In this document: piece by piece, positions 46,493 through 56,081 of the stretch | Position numbering within the stretch: the stretch's first letter is position 1 | How the letters are laid out: each line of letters starts with the position of its first letter | NCBI RefSeq assembly: GCF_011516635.5 | Contig: NZ_CP096255.1 | Location: 186,001 to 250,000 of the forward strand | Direction of reading: 5' to 3' | Length of the DNA stretch: 64,000 nt | Origin: Bradyrhizobium barranii subsp. apii | GTDB lineage: Bacteria; Pseudomonadota; Alphaproteobacteria; Rhizobiales; Xanthobacteraceae | Program-made: the position numbers and the translations under genes | The notes under the pieces: model-generated | Seen by the model: only the letters and a program-made list of their open reading frames with translations | What the model was told of the DNA's origin: nothing | The model's database searches: none

Positions 46493-46798
46493 TCAGTCTG
46501 GCGCGCCTGGATCCGGATGGTCGCGGTTCAGCCGTTCGCGCATTTCCTTGCCGGTCTTGAAGAACGGAACGCTCTTCTGATCGACGGGCACATGGGCGCC
46601 GGTACGCGGATTGCGCCCTGCGCGCGCAGGGCGATGCTTGACCGAGAAGGCACCGAAGCCGCGCAACTCGACGCGATCACCGCGCGCGAGAGCCGCTACG
46701 ATCTCTTCGAGAATCGCATTCACAATGTTCTCGACATCCCGCTGGTACAGATGCGGGTTGTGCTCGGCGATACGCTGAACAAGTTCGGATTTGATCAT
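46493..46798 (-). CDS. ihfB: Integration host factor beta subunit IhfB
   Basis: DNA-bending histone-like protein, beta subunit of IHF. 101 residues: [26 protein letters not shown] at the start, [15 protein letters not shown] and the minor-groove intercalating Pro64 in RNPRTG. IhfB rather than IhfA or HU is indicated by the N-terminal sequence and by the rpsA-sppA-ihfB gene order. It has a short acidic Asp/Pro tail. Confidence 0.94.
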   Translation of the reverse strand: MIKSELVQRIAEHNPHLYQRDVENIVNAILEEIVAALARGDRVELRGFGAFSVKHRPARAGRNPRTGAHVPVDQKSVPFFKTGKEMRERLNRDHPDPGAPD

Positions 46799-46962
46799 CG
46801 AGAGATAGGACCAGGAAGCGTGCGGATGACCATTTCCGTGAAAATACTGTGATCTGTCAAGACGCTAAATGAAGGTTGGGCGTCGGGAAATTGCGTGACA
46901 AATGCCGAAAAAGCGGGCTGCCCCGCCAGACGGGAAAAGCCTCTGAAGCTCGCCCGGTTCCA

Positions 46963-47943
46963 TCAATTTGACGCAGCCGGCTGCCACAGGGCCAGCATTC
47001 CATCCATTCCGAGCCGATCGACGGCCTGCGCGACGCCGGTTTGCCCGATCTGATGCGCAATCGAGCCTAAACCAAGCGCTTCCAGCGTGACGACAGCAGC
47101 CGTTTTAAGGAACGGCAGATCGCCAAAGCGGGGCTGGAGCTTGTAATCGCGGACGGTGAGGCCCTTCTTGACGCCCTTCTGCTCGACCAGCCAGGTCACG
47201 GCGGTCTTCTCGTCGCCGAGCTGATCGATCAGCTTGAGATCGATCGCCTGGCGTCCGGTGAAGACGCGGCCATCGGCGACTTTTTCGAGCTGCGTGTCAT
47301 CCATGCCACGCCGCTCCTTCACCAATCCCTTGAACCAGGCATAGGAATCCTTCACCAGCGCATCGAGCGCGGCGCGTGCCTCGGGGCTGGTCGGCTCAAA
47401 ACCGTTCGGCGCGGCCTTCAGCGGCGAGGATTTGACCTCCTCGACCTTCACACCGACGGTCTTCAGCAGCTCCGTGACGTTGGGAAACTGGAACAGCACG
47501 CCGATCGAACCGACCAGCGAGCTCTGCTGGGCAATGATGTGGTCGCTCGCAATCGCGGTGATGTAACCGCCGGACGCGGCGAGGCCTTCGACCACGACGA
47601 CAAGCGGCTTCTTCGCCTTCAGCCTCACAAGCGAGTCGTAAAGCTGCTCGGAGCCGGCGGTGGTGCCACCCGGTGAGTTGATGTGAATGATGACGGCGGC
47701 GGCCTGCGAGTTCTCCAGTCGCTCCAGCGCCTGGGTGCGATCGGAGTCGCTGCGGATCAGGCCATCGATCTGGACCCGCGCGATCGAGCCGGCGGATGCG
47801 AACGTGCCGCGCGCACCGGGTGTTGCGATCAGCGCGAAGCCCGCAATCGCCGCGATCGCGATCAGCGCAGCCATCACGCGCCAGAACGTCAGCTTGCGAC
47901 GAATCCTGCGGCGATCGACGATGATGTCCGAATCGAGCGACAT
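46963..47943 (-). CDS. sppA: Signal peptide peptidase SppA
   Basis: Membrane-bound serine-lysine protease that digests cleaved signal peptides. 326 residues, the short (single-domain) form. One membrane helix at about 21-41 (WRVMAALIAIAAIAGFALIA) follows a positively charged N-terminus. The catalytic Ser124 is in GLAASGGYITA and the general-base Lys176 in SSPLKAAPN. INSPGGTTAGSEQLYDSL is the crotonase-like core. It sits between rpsA and ihfB on the minus strand. Confidence 0.92.
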   Translation of the reverse strand: MSLDSDIIVDRRRIRRKLTFWRVMAALIAIAAIAGFALIATPGARGTFASAGSIARVQIDGLIRSDSDRTQALERLENSQAAAVIIHINSPGGTTAGSEQLYDSLVRLKAKKPLVVVVEGLAASGGYITAIASDHIIAQQSSLVGSIGVLFQFPNVTELLKTVGVKVEEVKSSPLKAAPNGFEPTSPEARAALDALVKDSYAWFKGLVKERRGMDDTQLEKVADGRVFTGRQAIDLKLIDQLGDEKTAVTWLVEQKGVKKGLTVRDYKLQPRFGDLPFLKTAAVVTLEALGLGSIAHQIGQTGVAQAVDRLGMDGMLALWQPAASN

Positions 47944-48259
47944 CGGAATATCTCCAAATGAAAGGCTGGGCGCGTTGTGCCGTCACAGCGTGACCATTGG
48001 CTTATCTGGATACATCAATTGCGGCGTAATTTGATGAAAACAAGGCTGGCGTAGCCCGGATGGTAGCCAAGCACTCAGATGTCATCCCCGCCTAGTGCGC
48101 AATTGCGCACGGGCGCGGGGACCCATAACCACAAGAAGGAGTGTGACGCGAGGCGCCCACTCCGAGTCTTCGTCAAACCACTCCCTGTGGGTATAGGTCC
48201 CGGATCGGCGCTCCGCTTCGCTGCGCTTGTCCGGGACGACAATGGTATGCCGCCGCAAC
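47944..48259. other. Gene-free interval containing a palindromic repeat
   Basis: The stretch between the rpsA terminator and sppA has no plausible gene. Bases 48079-48240 form a repeat: GTCATCCCCGC and a GTGCGCAATTGCGCAC dyad at one end, with GGTCCCGGATCGGCGCTCCG and CGCTTGTCCGGGACGAC at the other. Promoter elements for sppA presumably lie at 47944-48050, but no clear boxes were found. Confidence 0.6.
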
Positions 48260-48285
48260 AAAAAAGCCCCGGCTCGCGCCGGGGC
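48260..48285 (-). terminator. Rho-independent terminator of rpsA
   Basis: On the minus strand GCCCCGGC (48285-48278) and GCCGGGGC (48273-48266) pair around a GCGA loop and are followed by six T (48265-48260). Confidence 0.92.
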
Positions 48286-48313
48286 TTTGATGGTTGCGAA
48301 ACAGGCGTTTCGC

Positions 48314-50017
48314 TTACTTGTCGCGGTTCTTGAGCGCGGTGCCGAGAATGTCACCGAGCGTCGCCCCCGAATCGGAGGAGCCGTACTGCGCGATGGCTTC
48401 CTTCTCTTCGGCGACTTCGAGCGCCTTGATCGACACCTGGACCTTGCGGGCCTTCTTGTCGAACTGGATCACGCGGGCATCGACCTTCTCGCCGACGGCG
48501 AAGCGCTCGGCGCGCTGGTCGTTGCGGTCACGGGCGAGCTCCGAACGCTTGATGAAGGTCGAGAAGTCGGTACCGGTGATCTTCACCTCGATGCCGCTTT
48601 CCTTCACTTCGAGCACTTCGCAGGTCACGACCGCGCCCTTCTTGACATCGCCCGGCTCGGCGAAGGGGTCGCCTTCGAGCTGCTTGATGCCGAGCGAGAT
48701 ACGCTCCTTCTCGACGTCCACATCGAGCACCACGGCTTTCACCACGTCGCCCTTCTTGTAGTTGTCGATCACCTGCTCGCCCGGAAGCTTCCAGTCGAGG
48801 TCGGAGAGATGGACCATGCCGTCGACGTCGCCCTCGAGGCCCAGGAACAGACCGAACTCGGTCTTGTTCTTGACCTCGCCTTCGACCACCGAACCGGTCG
48901 GGTGACCTTCGACGAAGACCTCCCAGGGGTTGCGCATGGTCTGCTTGAGGCCGAGCGAGATGCGGCGCTTGACGGAATCGACTTCCAGCACCTGCACTTC
49001 GACTTCCTGCGAGGTCGAAACGATCTTGCCGGGGTGCATGTTCTTCTTGGTCCACGACATCTCGGAGACGTGGATCAGGCCTTCGATGCCCGGCTCGAGC
49101 TCGACGAACGCACCGTAGTCAGTGATGTTGGTGACGCGGCCGGTGAAGCGGGCACCCAGCGGGTACTTGGCTTCGATGCCCTGCCACGGATCGTCCAGCA
49201 GCTGCTTCATGCCCAGCGAAATGCGGTGCGTCTCGTGGTTGATCTTGATGATCTTGACCTTCACAGTCTGGCCGATCGAGAGCACCTCGGTCGGGTGGTT
49301 GACGCGGCGCCACGCGATGTCGGTGACGTGCAGCAGACCGTCGATACCGCCGAGATCAACGAACGCACCGTAATCAGTGATGTTCTTGACCACGCCGTCG
49401 ATGACCTGACCCTCTTCGAGGTTCTGCACCAGCTCCTGACGCTGCTCGGCGCGGGTCTCTTCCAGCACCGTGCGGCGGGAGACGACGATATTGCCGCGGC
49501 GGCGATCCATCTTGAGGATCTGGAACGGCTGCGAGTTGTTCATCAGCGGCGCAACGTCGCGGATCGGACGGATGTCGACCTGCGAGCGCGGCAGGAAAGC
49601 CACGGCACCGTCGAGGTCGACGGTGAAGCCGCCCTTGACCTGGTTGAAGATGACGCCGTTGACCTTCTCGTTGTTCTGGAAGGCCTTCTCGAGCTTGCCC
49701 CAGCTCTCCTCGCGGCGCGCCTTGTCGCGCGACAGCACGGCTTCGCCGAGGGCGTTCTCGATGCGATCGAGGAACACTTCGACCTCGTCGCCGACCTTGA
49801 TCTCGCTCTCACGGCCGGGGCCGGAAAATTCGCGCAGGGCGACGCGGCCCTCGGTCTTCAGGCCGACGTCGATGACGGCCATGTCTTTTTCAATTGCAAC
49901 CACCTTGCCCTTGACGACGGAGCTCTCCTGCAGGTTGCCACCTGCGAAGGACTCGTCGAGCATCGCGGCGAAATCGTCGCGCGACGGGCTATAGGTATCA
50001 GCAGAAATCGAAGCCAT
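48314..50017 (-). CDS. rpsA: 30S ribosomal protein S1
   Basis: Ribosomal protein that binds mRNA and helps translation initiation. 567 residues from ATG 50017 (MASISADTYSPSRDDFAAML), preceded by GGAGA. Six S1 domains can be followed from internal motifs: GKVVAIEKDMAVIDVGLKTEG, VNGVIFNQVKGGF, DGVVKNITDYGAFVDLGG, GRVTNITDYGAFVEL, GEVKNKTEFGLFLGL and VTCEVLEVKESGIEV. The frame extends 26 codons upstream without family similarity. A 266-base leader with small hairpins lies between it and cmk, where autoregulation of S1 might act. Confidence 0.96.
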   Translation of the reverse strand: MASISADTYSPSRDDFAAMLDESFAGGNLQESSVVKGKVVAIEKDMAVIDVGLKTEGRVALREFSGPGRESEIKVGDEVEVFLDRIENALGEAVLSRDKARREESWGKLEKAFQNNEKVNGVIFNQVKGGFTVDLDGAVAFLPRSQVDIRPIRDVAPLMNNSQPFQILKMDRRRGNIVVSRRTVLEETRAEQRQELVQNLEEGQVIDGVVKNITDYGAFVDLGGIDGLLHVTDIAWRRVNHPTEVLSIGQTVKVKIIKINHETHRISLGMKQLLDDPWQGIEAKYPLGARFTGRVTNITDYGAFVELEPGIEGLIHVSEMSWTKKNMHPGKIVSTSQEVEVQVLEVDSVKRRISLGLKQTMRNPWEVFVEGHPTGSVVEGEVKNKTEFGLFLGLEGDVDGMVHLSDLDWKLPGEQVIDNYKKGDVVKAVVLDVDVEKERISLGIKQLEGDPFAEPGDVKKGAVVTCEVLEVKESGIEVKITGTDFSTFIKRSELARDRNDQRAERFAVGEKVDARVIQFDKKARKVQVSIKALEVAEEKEAIAQYGSSDSGATLGDILGTALKNRDK

Positions 50018-50283
50018 TTGTTCTCCAGTTGCGGATGTCGTGCCGGCCGTTGGGTTCATGGGCGCATCGCACACGCAGTGTCGGAAGGTCCGCAAGACCT
50101 TCGAGCGACCGCTCGTTGCTCCGGCATGGAGGCGGAACAGCGGAGGCGGGCCGGCTGAAGCCCGCGCGTTCGATACGTGGAAATCTTGGTCCGGAGCCTG
50201 GATCGCGCCGGGCCCAAACAGGGGACCGGGGTTATCGACCTCAAAGAGCGGGAGCGGGCGCTTCCTCCAATGACGGCGGCGGC

Positions 50284-50922
50284 TTAACCCCGCGACCGGC
50301 CCGCTCGGACGGCCTCGATAATGTCGATGGCGGCCCGGACGCCGCCTTCTATATCCAGTTGGGAGTTATCTAGCAAGTAAGCATCCGGGGCCGGTTTCAA
50401 GGGCGCAATCGGCCGGTTCTTGTCGCGCTCGTCGCGCCGGATGATGTCAGCGAGCACTGCCGCCTCGTCCGCCTCCTCGCCCCTCGCCTTGGCCTCCATG
50501 GTCCGGCGGTGGGCGCGGACCCTGGGGTCGGCCACGACGAAGATCTTCACGTCGGCATGGGGGCAGATCACGGTTCCAATGTCCCGGCCGTCGAGCACGG
50601 CGCCGGGCGGATCGGCGGCGAATTGCCGCTGGAAATTGAGCAGGACCTCGCGAACCCTGGGGATCGCCGAGACGATCGAGGCGCCCTCGCCGGCCTCCTG
50701 GGTCTTCAGGGCGGGATTGCCGAACTTTTCGGGATCAAGCTCCAGCGCAGCCTGCACCGCAGCCGCCTCGTCCCGGAGATCATGACCGGATTCCATCACG
50801 GCGTAGGCCACCGCGCGATAAATGACGCCGGTATCGAGATGACGATAACCGTAATGATGGGCGAGCCGCTTGCCGAGCGTCCCCTTGCCCGAGGCCGCGG
50901 GCCCGTCGATGGCGATGATCAT
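50284..50922 (-). CDS. cmk: Cytidylate kinase Cmk
   Basis: Phosphorylates CMP and dCMP. 212 residues, with the P-loop [18 protein letters not shown] near the N-terminus, [23 protein letters not shown] and the lid RDERDKNR. The ATG overlaps the aroA stop by four bases (ATGA). The aroA-cmk-rpsA order is conserved widely in Proteobacteria. Confidence 0.95.
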   Translation of the reverse strand: MIIAIDGPAASGKGTLGKRLAHHYGYRHLDTGVIYRAVAYAVMESGHDLRDEAAAVQAALELDPEKFGNPALKTQEAGEGASIVSAIPRVREVLLNFQRQFAADPPGAVLDGRDIGTVICPHADVKIFVVADPRVRAHRRTMEAKARGEEADEAAVLADIIRRDERDKNRPIAPLKPAPDAYLLDNSQLDIEGGVRAAIDIIEAVRAGRSRG

Positions 50923-52256
50923 GAAAACTCGGCCCCAAGCGAACGCATCATCGGGATGAAGTCCGGGAAACTGGTGGCGATGAAGGCGGTGTCGTCGACG
51001 GTTACGGGCTGGTCGGAGGCGCAGCCCATCACCAGCGCGGACATCGCGATGCGATGATCCATGTGCGTGGCGACTGTCCCGCCGCCCGGGACGTGGCCGC
51101 GCCCCTCGACGATCAGATCGTCGCCGGAGACCTCGACCTTCACGCCGTTGACACGGAGCATGGCGGCGGTGGCCTCCAGGCGGTCGGACTCCTTGACGCG
51201 CAGCTCGTGCAGGCCGCGCATGATCGTCGTGCCCTCGGCGAAGGAAGCCGCCACCGCCAGCACCAGATATTCGTCGATCATCGAGGGCGCCCGTTCCGGC
51301 GGCACCTCGACGCCGCGCAGTTTCGACGCGCGCACGCGCAGCTGCGCCATCGGCTCGCCGGCATCGTCGCGGACTTGGCTTTCCTCGATCGAGGCGCCCA
51401 TTTCGCGCAGCGTGGTGAACAGGCCGGTGCGCAGCGGATTGGTCATGACGTCGGACAGGACGACATCCGAGCCTTCGACGATCAGCGCCGCGACGACCGG
51501 AAAGGCCGCCGAAGAGGGATCGGCGGGCACCACGACGGTGGCGCCATGCAACTCGGGCTGGCCAATGAGCGTGATGCGGCGGCCGTGCTGACCCTCCTGC
51601 GCGGAGGTGATGTCGGCGCCAAAGTGCTTCAGCATCAGCTCGGTATGGTCGCGGCTAGCCTCAGTCTCAATCACAGTGGTGGTGCCTGGCGCAGCCAGGC
51701 CCGCCAGCAGCACGGCCGATTTGATCTGGGCCGAGGCGACCGGGGTCTTGTAGGTGATCGGCAGCGGATCGCGCGCGCCCTGGACGGTCAGCGGCAGACG
51801 GCCGCCCTCGCCGCCGGACACCACTTTGGCGCCCATCTTCTCGAGCGGATCGAGGATCCGGCGCATGGGGCGGCTGCGCAGAGAGGCATCGCCGTCGAAA
51901 ACCGCCGAAATCGGGCAGCCGGCGACGGCGCCCATGACGAGCCGGCAGCCGGTGCCGGAGTTGCCGAAATCAAGCGGCGCCCTGGGCTCGGCAAAGCCGG
52001 CGACGCCCACGCCGTTCACCTTCCAGGCGAAATCGCCGGTGCGCTCGACCCTGGCGCCCAGCGCCTGCATGGATTTGGCGGTGTTGAGGACGTCCTCGCC
52101 CTCGAGCAGGCCCGAAATCCGGGTCTCGCCGACCGCGAGCGCGCCCAGGATGAGGGCGCGGTGGGAGATCGACTTGTCCCCGGGGACCCGTACTTTCCCG
52201 GTCAGGGGACCGCTCGCGCGCGACTGAAGCGGCGTCGGCTTGTCGGAATCAGTCAA
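50919..52256 (-). CDS. aroA: 5-enolpyruvylshikimate-3-phosphate synthase AroA (class II)
   Basis: Shikimate-pathway enzyme joining shikimate-3-phosphate with PEP. 445 residues from a TTG start at 52256; AAGGA lies 7 bases upstream and no ATG fits better. Key motifs: [60 protein letters not shown] and [21 protein letters not shown]. The sequence resembles the Agrobacterium CP4-type class II enzymes. The residue equivalent to the glyphosate-tolerance Ala100 of CP4 is Gly here (NSGTGCR), so tolerance is not assured. Confidence 0.94.
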   Translation of the reverse strand: MTDSDKPTPLQSRASGPLTGKVRVPGDKSISHRALILGALAVGETRISGLLEGEDVLNTAKSMQALGARVERTGDFAWKVNGVGVAGFAEPRAPLDFGNSGTGCRLVMGAVAGCPISAVFDGDASLRSRPMRRILDPLEKMGAKVVSGGEGGRLPLTVQGARDPLPITYKTPVASAQIKSAVLLAGLAAPGTTTVIETEASRDHTELMLKHFGADITSAQEGQHGRRITLIGQPELHGATVVVPADPSSAAFPVVAALIVEGSDVVLSDVMTNPLRTGLFTTLREMGASIEESQVRDDAGEPMAQLRVRASKLRGVEVPPERAPSMIDEYLVLAVAASFAEGTTIMRGLHELRVKESDRLEATAAMLRVNGVKVEVSGDDLIVEGRGHVPGGGTVATHMDHRIAMSALVMGCASDQPVTVDDTAFIATSFPDFIPMMRSLGAEFS

Positions 52257-52263
52257 GTTTGTG

Positions 52264-52268
52264 TCCTT
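52264..52268 (-). promoter_or_regulatory. Shine-Dalgarno deciding the TTG start of aroA
   Basis: AAGGA on the minus strand, seven bases before TTG 52256. The upstream ATG at 52316 lacks a comparable site, and the residues it would add are not family-like. Confidence 0.65.
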
Positions 52269-52426
52269 GGATAGGCCCGAAACGTCCCTGCGGGGCTCGC
52301 GGGGCAGGTACCACAAGGTCTGCCCGCCGTCACGGGCATGTCTTTCTCCCGTAATGCGCTATTGACAGCGGGCCGCCAACTAGCCATGTGAAACACCGCT
52401 TTTCAGACATTCCCAGGATTCCTGCC

Positions 52427-52834
52427 GTGGCCAAGTCCGAACTCGGAACCAAACGTATTTGCCCGACCACGGGCAAGAAGTTCTATGACCTCAACAAGAA
52501 TCCGGTGATCTCGCCCTATACCGGCGAAGTCGTCCCGATCGCGCCTGTGGCGCCGGCCCGCGCGACTCGCGGCGCCGAACCTCGCCACACGCCGGCTGCC
52601 GACACCACGCCGGAGCCGGCAGAAGTCGAAGAGGTCTCGCTCGAGGAGGCCGACGCCGAGGAAAACACCGGCAAGGTCAAGGCCGCGGTGCCCGAATCCG
52701 AGGACGACATCGAGGTCGACGAGACCATCGAGGACGATGACGACGATGATTCGACCTTTATCGCCGACGACGAAGAGGGCGATGAGGACGTCACGGACAT
52801 CATTGGTGATGTCGGAGGTGATGAAGAGACTTGA
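52427..52834 (+). CDS. FYDLN-acid family protein (TIGR02300 type)
   Basis: 135-residue protein from GTG 52427. The first 45 residues (MAKSELGTKRICPTTGKKFYDLNKNPVISPYTGE) form the conserved N-terminal module of TIGR02300 proteins, with the FYDLN motif and a single Cys. The rest is strongly acidic and disordered, including a run of Asp/Glu near the C-terminus (ETIEDDDDDDSTFIADDEEGDEDV). The function is unknown. TTGACA at 52362-52367 could be the -35 box of its promoter, but no good -10 follows. It is divergent from aroA and followed by tRNA-Ala. Confidence 0.88.
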   Translation: MAKSELGTKRICPTTGKKFYDLNKNPVISPYTGEVVPIAPVAPARATRGAEPRHTPAADTTPEPAEVEEVSLEEADAEENTGKVKAAVPESEDDIEVDETIEDDDDDDSTFIADDEEGDEDVTDIIGDVGGDEET

Positions 52835-52930
52835 GATCAGCCCTGATCTGTGAAAAAGGGTGCACCGCGCGAGTCACCAGGCTCGGCGGTCGGGAGTGAT
52901 CCACCAGGATCCTCCCAACTGGAAGACTAA

Positions 52931-53005
<75 letters not shown>

Positions 53006-53006
<1 letters not shown>

Positions 53007-53110
53007 GCCTTCGCTGGCTTCGCCAGCTTCGGCTCGGCAAGCCCTATCGTAGCGAAGGCTGCCGCGGCGTAGCCCGAAGGGCGAAGCCGGGCCTCGGCAA
53101 AAGCTGATCC
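53006..53110. repeat. Structured repeat abutting tRNA-Ala and leading to a GIY-YIG ORF
   Basis: AGCCTTCGCT (53006-53015) and AGCGAAGGCT (53051-53060) are a perfect 10-bp inverted repeat; the left arm begins with the terminal A of the tRNA CCA. Inside is GCTGGC-TTC-GCCAGC (53013-53027), and after it GCCC-GAA-GGGC (around 53072). Repeats of this kind, followed by small GIY-YIG ORFs, occur in Bradyrhizobium as I recall, so it may be a mobile unit. Confidence 0.6.
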
Positions 53111-53151
53111 TGAGAGATACTGTCCATCCACTGCGCAAGGCGGGGGATAGG

Positions 53152-53388
53152 ATGAAGTACGTCTACATTCTCGAAAGCCTCGATTCCGGCCATTTCTACA
53201 TCGGCATCACTGATGATCTGCGAGCCCGGCTCGCAAAGCACAACGCCGGCGAAGTGCCACATACATCAAAGTATGGCCCATGGCGCATCAAGACCTACAT
53301 CGCTTTCAGCGATGAGGCTAAGGCTGTTGCGTTCGAGAAATATCTGAAATCAGCTTCGGGCCGCGCATTTGCAAAGAAGCGGCTTTGA
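53152..53388 (+). CDS. Small GIY-YIG nuclease-domain protein
   Basis: 78-residue single-domain protein of the UvrC/SLX1-like GIY-YIG superfamily. The motif is seen as YVYILE...HFYIGITDDLRARLAKHNAGEVPHTSKYGPW, where Tyr residues and the Arg of RARL are the catalytic set; the Glu (AFEKYLKS) near the C-terminus completes the metal site. No DNA-binding domain is fused. It follows a structured repeat next to tRNA-Ala, which suggests a small mobile or repeat-associated unit rather than a housekeeping nuclease. Confidence 0.87.
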   Translation: MKYVYILESLDSGHFYIGITDDLRARLAKHNAGEVPHTSKYGPWRIKTYIAFSDEAKAVAFEKYLKSASGRAFAKKRL

Positions 53389-53435
53389 GGAGAGAAACTC
53401 GCGGCGAGGTACGAGAGGATTGAGCTCGCCGCCCC

Positions 53436-53906
53436 CTACTCCCCGATCACCGCATTCAACCGATCCCGCAGCGCCACGATCTCGTCCTTCATCGCGACCA
53501 GTTCCGAGACCGAGCAATCCGACGCCGCCAGGATCGATTGCGGCACGGCGCGCGCTTTTTCCTTCAACGCGTGGCCCTGCGGGGTCAGCGCGATCAGCAC
53601 CTGACGTTCGTCCTCGCGCGAGCGCGTGCGCCTGACGAGGTGGGCGGCCTCGAGGCGCTTGAGCAGCGGCGTCAGCGTGCCCGAATCCAGGAACAGCTTT
53701 TCGCCGATGTCCTTCACCGGCACGTCGTCGCGCTCCCACAGCACCAGCATCACCAGATATTGCGGATAGGTCAGGCTGAGCCGGTCGAGCAGCGGCTTGT
53801 AGACCCGGTTGAAGGCATGCGCGGCCGAATAGACCGCGAAGCAGATCTGATTGTCGAGGCGCTGCGGGTCCAGCGCCGATAGTTTCCGGGGCATCGAGAA
53901 TCTCAC
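53436..53906 (-). CDS. ohrR: OhrR, MarR-family organic-peroxide sensor
   Basis: Repressor of ohr that is inactivated when organic hydroperoxides oxidise its reactive Cys. 156 residues from GTG 53906, chosen because GGAGG lies seven bases upstream; ATG 53894 is the alternative. The reactive cysteine is Cys22 ([17 protein letters not shown]). A second Cys131 ([10 protein letters not shown]) makes this a two-Cys OhrR. The winged helix shows [32 protein letters not shown]. It is divergent from ohr across a palindrome-rich region. Confidence 0.92.
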   Translation of the reverse strand: MRFSMPRKLSALDPQRLDNQICFAVYSAAHAFNRVYKPLLDRLSLTYPQYLVMLVLWERDDVPVKDIGEKLFLDSGTLTPLLKRLEAAHLVRRTRSREDERQVLIALTPQGHALKEKARAVPQSILAASDCSVSELVAMKDEIVALRDRLNAVIGE

Positions 53907-53946
53907 GCGGTTTCCTCCATTCTGGGACCGGGCGGCCGTACATTCA

Positions 53947-54009
53947 ATTGCGAACAATTAAATGTGAGGCATGCAAATTTCCATTGCGCGCAATCTAATT
54001 GTTTGCGAT
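53947..54009. promoter_or_regulatory. OhrR operator region between ohrR and ohr
   Basis: ATTGCGAACAATTA (53947-53960) and TAATTGTTTGCGAT (53996-54009) are inverted with 12 of 14 matches. Between them is a perfect palindrome ATTGCGCGCAAT (53983-53994). The AT-rich AACAATTA/TAATTGTT cores resemble known OhrR sites (TACAATT-AATTGTA). Confidence 0.75.
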
Positions 54010-54048
54010 GTAGGTTCCACCCCAACCCGAAGACCTGAGGAGACGAAA

Positions 54049-54474
54049 ATGTCGGTAAACGTCCTGTACAAGACCAGCGCAAAGGCCACCGGCGGCCGCG
54101 ACGGCCATGCCGCGACCCTCGACGGCGCGCTCGACGTCAAGCTCACCACGCCGAAGGAACTCGGCGGCGGAGGCGGCGCCGGCAACAATCCCGAGCAGCT
54201 GTTTGCGGCCGGCTATGCCGCCTGCTTCATCGGCGCGATGAAGTTCGTGGCCTCGCAGGGCGGCCCGAAGGTTCCGGCTGACGCCTCGGTCACCTCCACC
54301 GTCGGCATCGGCCCGCGCTCGGCCGGCGGCTTCGGTCTCGACATCGATCTCGCCGTCTCGCTGCCGGGCCTTGCCCGGGCGGAAGCCGAGGCGCTGGTCG
54401 AGAAGGCCCACCAGGTGTGCCCCTACTCCAATGCCACGCGCGGCAATGTCGACGTTCGCCTGACGGTCGTCTGA
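54049..54474 (+). CDS. ohr: Organic hydroperoxide resistance protein Ohr
   Basis: Thiol peroxidase of the OsmC/Ohr fold that reduces organic hydroperoxides using lipoylated partners. 141 residues from ATG 54049, preceded by GAGGAG. The catalytic cysteines are Cys59 ([12 protein letters not shown]) and Cys123 ([13 protein letters not shown]). [11 protein letters not shown] is the family signature containing the catalytic Glu. It is divergent from ohrR, whose product should repress it. Confidence 0.95.
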   Translation: MSVNVLYKTSAKATGGRDGHAATLDGALDVKLTTPKELGGGGGAGNNPEQLFAAGYAACFIGAMKFVASQGGPKVPADASVTSTVGIGPRSAGGFGLDIDLAVSLPGLARAEAEALVEKAHQVCPYSNATRGNVDVRLTVV

Positions 54475-54659
54475 TCAAACGGCGGATTGGCTGGCCCGAG
54501 ATCCCCCTCGGGCCGGCCGCTTCCCTTTAGTCTAGTTGTTTTGCCACGTTGCGGGATTGCACGGCGGCACCGCATACGCCCCCACGCACCAAGCCATTGC
54601 TGGCGCAAAAAAACCTCGCTAGGCCTGTGATCAATCATCGACACAGGGGAAGCGAAGGC

Positions 54660-55862
54660 ATGACTGAAGCCGTTTTGGGCGCAATGAGCGGACTGCGCGT
54701 CATCGATCTCACGCGCGTGCTTGGCGGTCCCTACTGCACCCAGATCCTCGCCGACCACGGCGCCGACGTGATCAAGGTCGAGCCGCCCGCCGGCGACGAG
54801 GTGCGCGACTGGGGCCCTCCTTTCCACGACGAAGACGCGGCCTATTTCATCGGCATCAACCGCAACAAGCGCTCGATCGGCCTCGACCTCGCCTCCGAGG
54901 GCGGTCGAATCGTGCTGCTCAAGATGCTGGAGACAGCCGACGTCCTGATCGAGAATTTCAAGCCGGGCACGCTGGAGAAATGGGGCATCGGCAACGATGT
55001 GCTCAGCAAGAAATTCCCGCGCCTGGTGCATTGCCGGATCTGCGGCTTCGGCGCCGACGGTCCGCGCGGCGGCAATCCCGGCTATGACGCCATCATCCAG
55101 GCGATGACCGGCATGATCGCGGCGACCGGTTCGCCCGAGAGCGGACCGATGCGGATCGGCGTGCCGCTGGTCGACATCACCACCGGCCTCTATGCGGCGA
55201 TCGGCATCCTGATGGCGCTGTCGGAGCGGCAGCGCTCGGGCCAGGGCCAGTTCCTGGAGACGACGCTGTACGAGACCGGCCTTGCCATCATGCATCCGCA
55301 CACCGCGAATTATTTCATGCACGGCAAGCCGCCGTCGCTCACCGGCAACGAGCATCCCAACCTCGTGCCTTACGCGATCTTCCCGACCAGGACCGACGAC
55401 ATCTTCATCGGGGTCGGCAATGACGGCACCTTCCGCAAGCTCGCCAAGGAGATCGGCAAGCCGGAGCTGGGCACCGATCCGCGCTTTGCCCGCAACAAGG
55501 ACCGCATCGCCAATCGCGAGGCGCTGCGGGCCGAGCTCGCCGCCGTGTTCAGCCAGCACGAGGCCGAGCCGCTGTGCAATCGTCTGCTCGCCGCCGGCCT
55601 GCCCGCAGGTCCCGTGCAGAAGATCGACCAGGCCTTGACCAACCCGCACACGATCGCCCGCGGCGATGTCATCGAGAAGGACTGGTACAAGGGCGTGGCC
55701 TCGCCGATCCGGCTCGATCGCAGCAAGCCGAGCTTGCGCCGCCTGCCGCCGAAATTCAGCCAGCACTCCCAGGAGGTGCTGGGCGAGTTCGGCTACTCCA
55801 AATCGGAGATCGACGCGATGGTCGAAAAGGGCACCGTCTGCGGCCCCGAGCGCAAGCGCTAG
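54660..55862 (+). CDS. CaiB/BaiF family CoA-transferase
   Basis: Class III CoA-transferase that moves CoA between carboxylic acids. 400 residues from ATG 54660. The catalytic Asp172 is in GVPLVDITTGLYAA, as in formyl-CoA transferase. The N-terminal LRVIDLTRVLGGPYCTQILADHGADVIKVEPPAGDE block and RNKRSIGLDLASEGG are typical. The acyl substrates are unknown. No partner dehydrogenase or synthetase gene adjoins it. Confidence 0.92.
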   Translation: MTEAVLGAMSGLRVIDLTRVLGGPYCTQILADHGADVIKVEPPAGDEVRDWGPPFHDEDAAYFIGINRNKRSIGLDLASEGGRIVLLKMLETADVLIENFKPGTLEKWGIGNDVLSKKFPRLVHCRICGFGADGPRGGNPGYDAIIQAMTGMIAATGSPESGPMRIGVPLVDITTGLYAAIGILMALSERQRSGQGQFLETTLYETGLAIMHPHTANYFMHGKPPSLTGNEHPNLVPYAIFPTRTDDIFIGVGNDGTFRKLAKEIGKPELGTDPRFARNKDRIANREALRAELAAVFSQHEAEPLCNRLLAAGLPAGPVQKIDQALTNPHTIARGDVIEKDWYKGVASPIRLDRSKPSLRRLPPKFSQHSQEVLGEFGYSKSEIDAMVEKGTVCGPERKR

Positions 55863-56081
55863 ACGCCCTCGCCGCCTCACCCGAGCAAATGCCGCACTGC
55901 GGCGCGGGCACGCATGTGCGCCGCGAACGGAGGAGGCTGCGCGCTCGGCATTCGCCTATTTGACGGCTTCCCATTTGGCCGCGCTTGCTGCTTTCGTTTC
56001 TCCCGCTTACACAGTCATGTGAACGTCATATGGCGCTGCTAGCGCAAGCGATCTTTTTGACGGCCCAAGGGAGGTTTCTTG

